Shown in pieces: positions 52,897-64,000 of a DNA stretch of 64,000 nucleotides (its first letter is position 1; every line of letters begins with the position of its first letter). Below the pieces are notes generated by a model. It searched no databases and was not told the DNA's origin. It saw only the letters and a list, made by a program, of their open reading frames with translations. The DNA is from Azolla caroliniana (Eukaryota > Polypodiophyta). The translations under genes and the position numbers were made by a program. Location of the stretch: the NCBI GenBank assembly GCA_043228905.1, contig JBHGNT010000030.1, forward strand, positions 248,001-312,000. Direction: 5' to 3'.

Positions 52897-54556
52897 TTTT
52901 TGTACTAATGTTTCTTTGTTTTTCATTTGTCTTTTGATTGATGATGATCGATCGTTGTGCGGTTGGCCTTTATCCAGACAACGATCAACAAAGAACTTCG
53001 GTAACTCTTTCCATAATTTTTCTTTCTATTCTCTCTTCTCCCATCTAATCATGTGTTTAGTTTATATGTAATTTTTTTCATTAAGTCAAGGATGTTGTAG
53101 TGGTCTTTAATTGATTATCTAAAACGTTTACATATGTGCACGAGGTCAATACCTCGTTTGACATATTAATAATATGTGATGAGTGTCGTATGCGTACGAG
53201 GTTAATACCTCAATTACGTATTACGATCACAAACATATGTTACGTTTGCGTATGAGTTTAATACCTTGATTTGTTGTAAACGATATGCGTTTGGTCTCGT
53301 ATGCGTAAGAGGTCAATACCTCCATTGCGTATTACGATGATCTCTTATTTGTGGATGTTCCGTGTGCGTAGAGGTATATACCTCGATTACGTATCTCGAT
53401 CACATCATTTGTGGCTATTTAATATAACGATATGTTTAATATAGGCATATGTGGTCACATATATACGTATTTGATCATATATATGTGATAAGTAAACATA
53501 TGTGTATATTCGTTATTACGTGATTATATCGAAAGTTGTCCTTGTCGGGAAAAGGATGTTGGTGGCCGTCCTCACATTTTTGTGAGAATGGCGTTGTCAC
53601 CATCCCTTTTTCAACATTTTTTTATTGTTGATAACCCCGTTGACGACCTCGATTTCGTTACGTAAAGAAACGCGAATAGCCAAAATGATGTTGAGTACGT
53701 AGGGCTTGACCCACTTCAAGTGAGGTCGCTCCAATGACGCACGTATCCAACATCCCTCCCTCGTTACATGGATACGATGCCACCATGAGCTCGTTCTTAC
53801 GAGAGGCATTCGTAATGACGTGACCATGTGATGGCCCACGTGAGCCTACTACGAAACGAGGGCTCATTTGGCTTGACCATTAGGTTGCCCTTTGGCATAT
53901 GCCATCGTAATTACGAGACTTGAGGTTAGGTAACGTACCAACATAGTTTTGGTAAATGAGGGCGAAATAAGGACCTTGACATATATGTTCTTTTAAAAAA
54001 ACATATATGATCAATTGCCTCGCATATCTCTTATAGGCATCAAACATTAAGCTTACTTGGTTGGCTCAAGTGTTTAATGTATTTGTTCTCGAGGTCTCGA
54101 GTTCAAATATGACCAAGACCATACAACATCCTTGATACATATGACTATAACACATGTTTAGACTTAAGGTCTAAGTGCACCTCGGGGTCCTCGTAATAGG
54201 ACTTAAAGAGCCGAAACCACTTATGTGGGCACCGAAACATAGTTTATTGTTAACATTTTTTTTCGTGTATAAACTATTCATGACGCGAACATACATGGTT
54301 GAGCCTCGGGGAGCCACCATGAAAAAATTGATATAGAGATCAGGGAAAGACATTTATTTGTCACCCCCATGGTTTTTAAAACACCTTTGTGTTACCATAG
54401 TAACCTGATCTTGAACCTCATCTCATACGTCTAGAGGGGTATTGACGTGAGATAATGATATCAATTAATGCTCGCCCATGATATGTTTACATCACGACAT
54501 GATGTTATGACTATATCTCTGACCTTATCCTATTTCTTTTCCAGAAATAATCTTTA
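52897..54556 (+). other. gypsy-2 leader, non-coding (1.66 kb)
   Basis: A/T-rich sequence between primer site and gag ATG without a convincing ORF. It contains five spaced hairpin repeats (53142-53384). It also has a tRNA-like stretch near 54056-54118 with A-box-like TTGGCTCAAGTG and B-box-like CGAGTTCAAATA. Apart from these I see nothing recognisable. Long leaders occur in gypsy elements and may hold packaging signals. Confidence 0.7.
53142..53384. repeat. five tandem units with GAGGT-NNAT-ACCTC hairpins
   Basis: Near-palindromic cores at 53142, 53198, 53254 (degenerate GAGTTTAATACCTTG), 53309 and 53371. They are spaced 56, 56, 55 and 62 bases apart. Each is preceded by a GTATGCGTA-like stretch, and most are followed by ATTACGTATTACGAT-like sequence. 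Confidence 0.85.
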
Positions 54557-54780
54557 ATGGCTCAAATTAACGACCCGATGTCATCCGCTCAAGCGGAAGG
54601 AACTCAAGGGAATCCTCCTTGACAAATGTCCACTGAGATGTATTTGGCACAAATAACCCAATACCTTAGTTTCACCGCTCAACAGATGACCGAACTTCGG
54701 CAATCTCAGAGTGCTCTTGAGGCACGTGTCATTAGTCTACAACGTGAGACTAATAGACCTGATGAGCGACAAGGTGAACC
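54557..54780 (+). pseudogene. gypsy-2 gag N-terminus, before copia-O
   Basis: The ATG at 54557 (MAQINDPMSSAQAEG) is followed by an in-frame TGA at 54620-54622. The frame then continues with a heptad-rich segment (LSFTAQQMTELRQSQSALEARVISLQRE), probably a coiled coil. Copia-O inserted after GAACC. The frame resumes exactly at 60164, so the only coding damage besides the insertion is the TGA, consistent with a CGA-to-TGA change. Confidence 0.85.
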
Positions 54781-55401
54781 TGTTGGGATTACGGTCCCTC
54801 CGGATGGGATGGTCGGATGTCCGGAGCCGGATGATGAAGACCCCGGCTACGGAGCCGAATGACGAAGACCCCGGCTACGGAGCCGGATGATGAAGGTACC
54901 CGGAGAGAGATCCGGATGCGGGGACATATTTGTGAATATGTTTGCCAAGGGCCCTTGAGGCTATATTTGTGAATAGCCCGAAAGTCATATGTGTATAAAT
55001 ATGACTTAGGGCAAACTGTTTAGGGTTGTTGGCTGTATGTTGTTGCCTATGGTGTATTGCCACTCATATATGTGTGCAAGAGTGAAGAGAGCAGCCGAGA
55101 GAGAGAGAGAGAGAGAGAGAGAGTGAGAGAGTGACGAAGAGGTCGTTGCCTCTGTGTATTACCGCCGCCTGTGGCGAAGACAGTGAGCTCAAGGTTGTTG
55201 CCTTGTAGCTTCACTACTGTACATCTCTGTTTATAGTGATAGTTGGAGTTTGAGGACTCCCGTGGTTTTTTCCCATTTAGGGTTTTCCACGTAAAACATC
55301 CTGTGTACTCTCCTCTCTATTGTCTTCGTGCATTTTGTATTTCCTGTTTTCGGAAGAGTTGATCCTATTCCTTGGTTGTGGCTGAGCACTGTTTTTTAAC
55401 A
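54781..55401 (+). repeat. copia-O 5' LTR (621 bp)
   Basis: It runs TGTTGGGATTACGGTCC to TTTTTTAACA. It contains 28-bp units (GGCTACGGAGCCG... near 54843-54895), three successive inverted repeats ending at the TATA box (54925-55005), a GA tract (about 55097-55123), and a CGTGG..CCACG hairpin (55261-55291). Confidence 0.95.
54994..55001 (+). promoter_or_regulatory. TATA box of the copia-O LTR
   Basis: TATAAATA within an inverted repeat with arms GTCATAT (54984-54990) and ATATGAC (54999-55005). The same arrangement is found at about 59750-59771 in the 3' LTR and in the K, L and 9206 LTRs. Confidence 0.7.
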
Positions 55402-55404
55402 AAC

Positions 55405-55416
55405 TGGTATCAGAGC
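55405..55416 (+). other. copia-O primer binding site
   Basis: TGGTATCAGAGC, three bases after the LTR, complementary to initiator-Met tRNA. Confidence 0.9.
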
Positions 55417-55432
55417 GAGGTTAACACAGAAA

Positions 55433-58400
55433 ATGGAAGGCGGCGGTAGTGGGCCTCCGGGCATGATGGTGTTGAACTCACAGAACTACGCCGACTGGAA
55501 GATAAAGATGGAAGACCTTCTCATCGTCCGAGACCTGTACGAACCGATCGACAATGCCGAGATACCCAAGGGGGTAATAGAGTCGGAGTGGAAGCTCCTG
55601 AACCGGAAAGCCGTAGCGACGATCCGGCAATATGTCGATGTAAGTGTTCTGCAACATGTGGCGAACGATACGAACGCCTATGAGATGTGGCAGAAGCTGT
55701 CCGGACTGTATGAGAGGAAGAATGCTCTGACCCGGACCTCCCTGATGAGGAAGATAGTGAATCTTAAGTACCGGGACGGCGAGAGCATGGTCGAACACGT
55801 CAGCACGTTCATGGGATTCGTGAACCAGCTTGCGGCGATCAAGTTCCCGTTGGATGACGCAATGCAAGCCATCATGCTGATGTGTACCCTTCCGGAGAGC
55901 TGGGAGAACTTGGTAGTTACTCTCAGCACCTCCTGTAAGGAAGAGAACTTGTCTTTGCTAACGGTAAAGACAAGTATTCTAAATGAAGAAGCGCGTCGGA
56001 GAGATAAAGAACCGGCCTCCGACTCGAAGGCGCTGCTTACCGAATCGGAACGGGGAAGACAACGGAACCGGAGTCCGCAAAGACGGGAGAAGTCGGGGAC
56101 ACGGTCGCAGTCGAGGGGAAGACCTACATGCTTCTACTGTGGGAAGCCGGGGCACTTCCAGAAGAACTGTCGGCATTTCCGGAAAGACAACGGAACCGAC
56201 GGTACCGATTCGAAGAAGTCACCGGAGCGAAACGGTGCATACCGGGGAGCCACGGACCGGAGAGGTCCGGATCGGCGAGGGCAGGACCGGAAAGGAACGA
56301 CGGCACTCGCGGCAAGTGAAGAAGAGATAATGCTCATTACTGAAGAGAGGGAGCTGAACCTTGCCGGTGAAGAGATGACCTGGGTGGTCGATTCCGGAGC
56401 GTCGTTCCACCTGACCCCGGAAAGAAGATACTTCTCATCCTACACAGCCGGTGAGCATGGTTGTGTTCGGATGGGAAATGAAGGTACGTGCCGGATTGCC
56501 GGCATAGGAGACGTGTGGTTGACAACCTCGACCGGATGCAAAATGTTGCTGAAGGATGTCCGACACGTTCCGGAGGTTCGATTGAACCTGATTTCGGCCG
56601 GGAGGCTAGACGATGAAGGCTACACAGGTAGCATCCGGAACGGCGTAATGAAGTTCAGCAAGGGGAGCCTGATAGTGGCTCGGGCCCGGAAAGTCAACAC
56701 ATTGTACCTTATGAATGCCTGGTTGTGTCCGGAAGAGTTGAACGTGGCAGCCGACACTGCCGGTGAGCTGTGGCACAAGAGACTGTGCCACATGAGTGAG
56801 AAGGGGATGAAGAGGCTTGCAGAAGACAACCTTATTCCAGTGAAGCATGTGCACCTGGAGAAGTGCACCGATTGCCTGGCCGGTAAGCAGAACCGAACCT
56901 CCTTCCACTCAAGGCCACCGACGAGACGTAGCGCACCATTGGAGTTGGTGCACACTGACATGTGTCAAGTAGAAACGAAGTCCCATGGCGGAGCCCAGTA
57001 CTTCGTGACATTCATTGATGACCACAGCCGGAAGCTGTGGACGGCACCGTTGAAGACAAAGGACCAAGTGTTGTGCGTCTTCAAAGAACTCCACGCGAGA
57101 GTGGAAAGGGAATCCGGCAAGAAGCTGAAAGCACTACGAGCGGATAACGGAGGAGAATACCGAGGGCAATTTGAGGAGTATTGCCGTTCGATGGGAATCC
57201 GGCTCGAGTTTACTGTGCCGAAGACGCCGGAACTGAACGGGCTGGCCGAGAGGATGAACCGGACCATAATGGAGAGGGTCCGGAGTATGCTAGCACATGC
57301 GAAATTACCCAAGGGATTTTGGGCTGAGCCAATGTCGACGGCGACATATGTGATAAATAGATCACCCTCAGTACCCCTGGATGGAGACACGCCACAGAGA
57401 GTGTGGACCGGTAAGGAAGTGTCCTACCGGCATTTGAAGGTGTTCGGGTGTCTCGCATACGTGCATGTGGCAAAGGACCGGAGAGGAAAGTTAGATCCAA
57501 AGACCCGGCCATGCATATTCCTCGATTACGGCGACGACGAGTTCGGCTACCGAGTATGGGACCCGGTCGACAAGAAGATATTCAGGAGTCGTGATATCAT
57601 CTTCATGGAGGACAAGACACTCGCCGACTGGGAGTCGGAGAAGAAGATGAAGAGCTCCAAGCCGACCGGTGAGGATCAAATCTACGAGGAGCAGTCCCGA
57701 CCGGCAAGGGACCGGTTAGCACTCGAGGATCCGGCCGAAGACGGTGAAGAAACAGAACCGGCCGAGGAAGATGAAACTGATACCGGAACCGGCCCCGATC
57801 CCGAAATGGACTCGGATGAAGAGGAAACAGAGGAGCCGGTTACCAAAGCTCCGGAACGGAGATATCCTCTAAGAGAGAGAAGGCCCCCCCGGAGATTTCC
57901 GAAACCAGAGCACGTGTTGCTAACCGACGAGGGGGAGCCGGAGAGTTTTGAAGAAGCAAAGCTCGACACCCATAGCCGCAGGTGGTTAAGTGCCATGCAG
58001 GAGGAGATGGATTCCCTGCATGAGAACCACACATATGAACTTGTGGAGTTGCCGAAAGGAAAGCGGGCACTTCGAAACAAGTGGGTGTTCAAGCTGAAAC
58101 CGGGAGATGCCGGAAACCCCCCGAGATACAAAGCCAGGATCGTGGTGAAGGGGTTCCAGCAGAAGAAGGTCGTCGACTTCGATGAGATATTTGCCCCGGT
58201 AGTGAAGATGACCTCCATCCGGACGGTGCTGAGCATAGCGGCAAGCATGGACCTCGAGGTAGAACAGATGGACGTGAAGACGGCATTCCTTCACGGTGAC
58301 CTCGAAGAAGAGATCTACATGCAGCAACCGGAAGGATTCGAGAAGAAAGGGAAGGAGCACCTGGTATGCCGGTTGAAGAAGAGCCTTTACGGACTGAAGC

Positions 58401-59506
58401 AGGCTCCCCGGTAATGGTACCGGAAGTTCGACTCTTTCATGACCGACGAAGGGTACCACAAAACGCAGTCCGACCACTGCATGTTTGTGAAGAAGTTCGA
58501 AGGAGGAGACTTCCTAATACTCCTCCTGTACGTGGACGACATGTTGATCGTCTGACGGGACCAGGTCAAGATACGGATGCTGAAGAAAGCGCTTCACCGA
58601 ACCTTCTCAATGAAGGACCTGGGTCCGGCGAGGCAAATACTAGGGATGCACATCATCCGGGACCGGAGGAAGAAGCAGTTGTGGCTGTCACAGGAGAAGT
58701 ACGTGACAAAGGTGCTTCAACGGTTCAACATGTTGGACGCAAGACCGGTCGGGTCAACCCTCCCGGCAAACTGCAAGTTGTCCAGCAAGCAAAGCCCCAA
58801 GACAAAGGCTGAGAAGGAGGACATGATGAAAGTACCATATGCCTCTGCCGTCGGAAGCTTGATGTACGCAATGGTGTGTACAAGACCGGACATAGGATAT
58901 GCAGTCGGAGTGGTGAGCCGGTACATGAGCAATCCCGGCAAAGAGCACTGGAACGCGGTCAAGTGGATACTCCGATACGTGAAGGGCACGGCAAACGTGT
59001 GCCTCCGATTCGGCTCCGGTAAGCCCGAACTCGACGGCTTTACTGATTCGGATATGTCGGCTGATGCAGATACCAGCCGGTCCACATCAGGGTATGTGAT
59101 CACGTATGCAGGGGGAGCCGTGTCGTGGCAGTCGAGGCTGCAGAAGACGGTTGCGTTGTCAACCACGGAGGCGGAGTACATGGCGGCTGTTGAAGCCGGC
59201 AAGGAAATGATATGGATGAAGGACTTCATTAGAGAGCTCGGTATCCGGCAGGAGGAGTACCGACTCTACTGCGACAGTCAGAGTGCCATCCACCTTGCGA
59301 AGAACGCGGCCTATCACTCCCGGACGAAGCACATCCAGCGAAGATATCACTGGATCCGGGAAAGGATAGAAGACCAGGAGTTCGTGCTGACGAAGATCCA
59401 CACGGACGAGAACGGGTCAGATATGCTGACCAAAGTGCTCACACCCGACAAGCTTGAAGCGTGCCGGAAGAGGATCGGATTGGAGAGACATCCCATGCCG
59501 AAGTGA
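55433..59506 (+). pseudogene. copia-O gag-pol polyprotein with two in-frame stops
   Basis: One frame of 1,358 codons. Gag opens [26 protein letters not shown]. The CCHC knuckle [14 protein letters not shown] is near residue 232. Protease [13 protein letters not shown] is near 315. The integrase zinc region starts near 445 ([13 protein letters not shown]), and its core has [18 protein letters not shown] and [11 protein letters not shown] (about 503-605). RT starts near 850, with YVDDMLIV near 1033. RNase H has TDSDMSAD and STTEAEYM. It stops at TAA 58412-58414, where relatives have Gln in APRQWY, and at TGA 58553-58555, where K has Gly in IVGRD. Both fall in RT, so RT and RNase H cannot be made by normal translation. 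Confidence 0.93.
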
Positions 59507-59516
59507 AGGGGGAGTT

Positions 59517-60163
59517 TGTTGGGATTACGGTCCCTCCAGATGGGATGGTCGGATGTCCGGAGCCGGATGATGAAGACCCCGGCTACGGAGCCGGATGACG
59601 AAGACCCCGGCTACGGAGCCGAATGACGAAGACCCCGGCTACGGAGCCGGATGATGAAGGTACCCGGAGAGAGATCCGGATGCGGGGACATATTTGTGAA
59701 TATGTTTGCCAAGGGCCCTTGAGGCTATATTTGTGAATAGCCCGAAAGTCATATGTGTATAAATATGACTTAGGGCAAACTGTTTAGGGTTGTTGGCTGT
59801 ATGTTGTTGCCTATGGTGTATTGCCACTCATATATGTGTGCAAGAGTGAAGAGAGCAGCCGAGAGAGAGAGAGAGAGAGAGAGAGTGAGAGAGTGACGAA
59901 GAGGTCGTTGCCTCTGTGTATTACCGCCGCCTGTGGCGAAGACAGTGAGCTCAAGGTTGTTGCCTTGTAGCTTCACTACTGTACATCTCTGTTTATAGTG
60001 ATAGTTGGAGTTTGAGGACTCCCGTGGTTTTTTCCCATTTAGGGTTTTCCACGTAAAACATCCTGTGTACTCTCCTCTCTATTGTCTTCGTGCATTTTGT
60101 ATTTCCTGTTTTCGGAAGAGTTGATCCTATTCCTTGGTTGTGGCTGAGCACTGTTTTTTAACA
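59517..60163 (+). repeat. copia-O 3' LTR (647 bp)
   Basis: Preceded by the purine tract GAAGGGGGAGTT and followed by GAACC. It is otherwise nearly identical to the 5' LTR but has one additional 28-bp unit and a shorter GA tract. Confidence 0.95.
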
Positions 60164-63100
60164 GAACCATCATTTGTCGTTAAGCCATTTACAGGAGACA
60201 AAAAGGAAAGAACCGAAGAAGCAATCTGCACATGGCTGGGACGATGGGAGTCTCATTTTGAGCTCTATCCCACGCCAGATAGTACGAAGATTGCATATGT
60301 CGGTCGAGAACTCGGGGGTAAGGCCGCCGCCTGGTGGCGTGGCCTCCGTACTATGGGGAAATTGCCCGATACCTGGACAGATTTTGTCACGGTTTTTAAG
60401 GGCCAATTTCTGCAACCTCCCTCTCGAACCGAGGCAGCACAAGCTTTAATGAACCTCTCTAGCAGGAAATTTTCCTCGCTAGAAGACTATGTTCACCATG
60501 CTAGAACCCAAATCCAAAAATCGGGTCTAGAAGGGGACAATTGGTTGATAGCTTGTTTTGTCAATGGCATCCCCAATTCGGACTATCACTGGATAGTGCA
60601 CGATAAGGATCCAAAATCCTTCGAAGAGGCCGTTGAAATAGTTCTTCGCTATCAACGCACTTCGAAGAAGGACCATAACAAACACAACGAAGCGCCCGGG
60701 ACTAAGCAGTCGCAATTTGTTGGGAAACGCAAGACACCCAACGAATTCCTGGATCGCGATTGTAAGCGACAACATCCTTTTTGTGTATTCTGCAAAAAGA
60801 AGGGTCATACAAAAGATCAATGTCGAAAGCTCCAACGGAAAGAGCACGACAACAAAGCTAAAGCTGCAGACCATAAAGGTCAGATTCCTAATGTCCTTCA
60901 GGTCTATACACATCATTTAAGTAATTGTCAATGTCCTTTCCCTCACTATATATTGGGTCCCAATGATTTACTACGTGCAAACGGGTATATCAATGGATCT
61001 CCCGTACAGTTTTTATTTGATTCGGGAAGCTCACACAATTTTGTGAATGATCGTTTGGTTCAGATATGGGGAATCCAACCCACCGTAAGTGATCACACCT
61101 ACACGGTGCACTTGGCTGATGGAAGAGTACAATACATCAACGGGGCGATTCATTCATTAGGAATTTCTATTGATACTTATATAGAGGAAGTAGACTTCCA
61201 TGTAATGAATCTTTGTACCACCGATGTAATACTGGGTTATCCCTGGTTTTATAATAAAAACTCTTCTTTATTTATTGATTGGGTTCGTCATTCCATTTCT
61301 TTTGTACTGAACGATTGTACGCATTTTATTCAATGTGTAAAAAAACAATCCCTCTCGATTGTTTCCTCGTGTCCATCAATATCCGAGTTGTCTTGTTCTA
61401 CGTTATATTATTGTGTACTTGATCCGGACATTCACGTTTACAATATCGATAATGTCCCGATTCAATTAACATATTTTGAACAACAACAACTTGATGAAAT
61501 CTTAAATGATTTTCATGATGTTTTTCCAAGTGAACTACCTGATGGGTTACCTCCTAAACGTAATATAGACCATCGTATAGATATTGTACCTGGTGTTGCA
61601 CCAATAAGTATACCTCCGTATCGCTTAAGTCGATCCGAAGAAGATGAGGTATCTAAGCAACTCAAGGATTATTTACGAATGGGTTATATACGTTATAGTA
61701 AATCTCCATGGGGTGCACCAGTTCTCTTGGTTAAAAAGAAAGAGGGCACATGGCGTATGTGTATTAATTACCGACGCTTGAATAAAGTGACGATCAAGAA
61801 TTCGTATCCATTGCCCCGGGCTGACGATCTAATTGACCGTCTCCAGGGAGCTCGATATTTTACGAAACTTGATCTCCATACTGGCTACCATCAAATACGA
61901 ATAAGTGAGGACAATGTTCCTAAAACGGCATTTCGTACGCGCTATGGCCATTACGAGTTTTTGGTTATGCCTTTTGGTTTGACCAATGCTTCGGCTACTT
62001 TTCAACAAGAAATGAATGACATTTTCCGAGAACAACTTGGAAAATTTGTCGTTATTTTCTTGGATGATATTTTAGTTTATAGCCGTACATTACAAGAACA
62101 TGCTAGACATGTCCGCTTTGTTTTACAAACATTGCGTGACAAACAGTTTTATGCGAAGATCTCAAAATGTGAGTTCTTCAAGAAATCAATTACTTATCTA
62201 GGACATCTCATAACCGAACGAGGAGTTGAAATTGATCCTTCTCGCATTGAGAAAATCAAGCTTTGGCCCACTCTTCGGAATATTCGAGAAGTTCGATCAT
62301 TCCTTGGTTTTGTGGGGTTTTTGCGAAAGTCTCTTCGTAATTACTCCCAATTGACGACGCCGTTTACTGATCTTTTAAAAGGTCAAACGCGTAAGTCTAC
62401 AAAACCTATTGTGTGGAATGCTACACTAGACCTTGCCTTTAAGGAACTCAAGGACCTGGTTCGCAAGGCTCCTTCACTTCTTTTACCCGATCCTTCAAAA
62501 CCTTTTGAGGTTGAAACCGATGCAAGCGATTATGCTATAGGTGCTGTCTTGTATCAAGATGGTAAACCAATAGCATTCGAGAGTAAGAAACTTGATTCTG
62601 CTCAATGTCGCTATACCGTTCAAGAAAAGGAATTATTTGCAGTTATACATGCGCTCAAAACATGGCGCCATTATCTTTATGGAAATCACTTTGTGGTAAC
62701 TACGGACCACGAGTCCTTGAAATATTTTTGTGACCAACAAGACCTGAAAGGTCGTAAGGCACGATGGGCTGATCTCATCCAGGACTTTGATTTTTCCATA
62801 CGATATCGTAAAGGTTCCATGAACACTGTCGTTGATGCACTAAGTCGCATCCGTGAAGTTAACATGCTTAGCTTCACTGCAATATCATCAGATCTTTATG
62901 ATCACCTTCGAGGAAAGTATCCTGATGACAGTTATTTCGCAAAATATTGGGCAAGAGTTGAGTCTGGAACAGACACCACCACATCCTCGAAGGAATACTT
63001 CCACATTGCTAACGGTTTGCTCTACCGTAATGGGAAGGTTTGTGTTCCAGATTTACCCGAGGTCAAAAAGAGGATTCTTTTTGAATGCCATGATGCACCC

Positions 63101-64000
63101 TCAGCAGGGCACCCTGGAATACATCGTACACTCGTTCTCATCTCCACTCAATTTTATTGGCCTAAGATGCGTCCTGACATACATAGCTATGTGACTAAAT
63201 GTCACCAGTGCCAGGTTAACAAAGCCGAGCGACTTAAAGCCGCAGGACTTTTACATCCCTTGGACATTCCCAATAATAAGTGGGAAAGTATATCCATGGA
63301 TTTTATTGTTAGCCTTCCTCGCACCCAAAAAGGTCACGATGCCATCTGGGTTGTCGTTGATCGACTAACTAAAATGGCCAGATTTATTGCTACTAAAACC
63401 ACGGTAACAGCTCCTGAATTGGCTTACCAATTCGTTGACGAATTGTTTCGTTTTTATGGGTTACCGATGGATATCGTGAGTGATCGAGATCCAAAGTTTA
63501 CTAGTGACTTCTGGACACAAGTCTTTAAGAAGTTAGAAACTACGTTGAGCATGAGCTCCACGGATCATCCTCAATCCGATGGACAGACAGAACGAGTAAA
63601 TCAAATTATTGAGGACATGCTTCGAGCATACGTTGGTGCAAAACCAACAAAATGGGAACGTTATCTCCCAATTTTGGAGTTTGCTTATAACAGCTCCAAG
63701 CATACGTCGACGGGATATAGTCCTTTTATGTTGATGTATGGTTTTCAGCCACGAGCCCCGATTGATGTTAATATACATCATGATGAGTTGCAAAGTACGC
63801 AAAACTTTCTTCGGGATATGCAAGATATGTTGCATATTGCACGAGATAATATAAAAACAGCTCAAGATAGAGCGCGTTTTTATGCCGATCATCATAGGCA
63901 ACCTCGTGTATTCAACCTTGGACAGAAGGTATTTTTACGTGTACCTCACAATTCTAAGACATTGTCTACGGGTAAGTGCGCTAAGTTAGCCCCACGGTTT
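60164..64000 (+). CDS. pol: gypsy-2 gag-pol, main part, open to the window end
   Basis: I read 1,279 codons without a stop from the copia-O junction to the last base; the 3' end is outside. Gag continues with [28 protein letters not shown] (retrotransposon gag family). The CCHC knuckle [14 protein letters not shown] is at about 60782. Protease [12 protein letters not shown] has its Asp at 61019. RT holds [25 protein letters not shown] and FLDDILVYS (about 62060). RNase H holds [24 protein letters not shown] and NTVVDALSR. The integrase zinc region ends TKCHQCQV, and its core has [19 protein letters not shown] and [12 protein letters not shown]. The related gypsy-1 copy adds a chromodomain-like tail beyond this point. 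The upstream TGA at 54620 and copia-O prevent a normal product. Confidence 0.93.

Larger units (their letters stand above)
54781..60163 (+). mobile_element. copia element O, full length, nested in gypsy-2 gag
   Basis: A 5,383-bp Tnt1/Tork-like copia element. LTRs are at 54781-55401 and 59517-60163, and the perfect duplication GAACC is at 54776-54780 and 60164-60168. The LTRs differ mainly by one extra 28-bp unit in the 3' copy and two bases in a GA tract. The coding frame is complete but carries two stops. Confidence 0.95.
52431..64000 (+). mobile_element. Ty3/gypsy element gypsy-2, right end outside window
   Basis: This element has a 5' LTR, primer site, a 1.6-kb leader, and gag-pol running past the right edge. 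Copia-O is inserted in gag. It is the close relative of gypsy-1 and lets the broken pieces of that element be ordered. It inserted in the RT region of copia-L; the expected 5-bp duplication is GTACC (52426-52430), with the other side beyond the window. Confidence 0.9.

Overview
This window looks like an intergenic, repeat-dense piece of a large plant (streptophyte) genome. I find no ordinary host gene in it. Nearly every base can be assigned to retrotransposons: Ty1/copia elements with initiator-Met-tRNA primer sites (TGGTATCAGAGC), Ty3/gypsy elements, one non-LTR (LINE) element, solo LTRs and truncated pieces. Plant origin is inferred from the Tnt1/Tork-like copia polyproteins and a short TTTAGGG-type telomeric tract. 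The species cannot be named from sequence alone. Names such as G, BA, FC, ED, N, J, I, H, K, L, M, O are labels used only here.

Layout, left to right. 1-4281: copia-N (+), cut by the window edge and itself inserted in the LTR of gypsy-1. 4282-7427: the 3' part of gypsy-1 (-), with an inverted 0.5-kb block at 6943-7427. 7428-32741: a deep nest of one Ty3/gypsy superfamily, all in minus orientation, whose LTRs read TGTCG...CGACA. The outermost member, G, is old and broken. It was hit inside gag by BA (12580-19922, gag and pol open) and by FC (20052-31705). FC has no pol but carries a long repeat-rich ORF. ED (21951-29130, intact, with apparently identical LTRs) lies inside FC. A copia solo LTR (9206-9895) sits in G pol. 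32742-33186: the remaining gag/protease piece of gypsy-1. 33187-43210: a LINE (-) interrupted by copia-J (33409-41811), which itself carries a small chromovirus derivative, I (33774-35586), and a solo LTR, H (36931-37603). 43211-52430: broken copia pieces M (+), K (-) and L (+), with a telomere-like tract at 48606-48627. 52431-64000: gypsy-2 (+), related to gypsy-1, running off the right edge and interrupted in gag by copia-O (54781-60163).

The insertion order is supported by target-site duplications: GCGT for BA; CCGT for FC; CCGT for ED; CCGT/ACGG for G; ACGT/ACAT for H; GAACC for O; GTTAT for J; TCCAT for I; ATCCG for the solo LTR at 9206. LTR differences counted by eye agree with the order: ED 0, BA about 4 in 811, FC about 5 in 541.

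The TGTCG...CGACA superfamily is the most interesting part. All five placeable insertions use a 4-bp target of the form NCGT and lie in one orientation. Gag ends in a T5 run overlapping its stop codon with pol open in the -1 frame. The reverse transcriptase has an unusual PFLDDIP-KG signature that I associate with fungal gypsy elements. FC appears to be a non-autonomous partner with a long uncharacterised ORF. ED, possibly with BA, would be the autonomous source of enzymes for FC.
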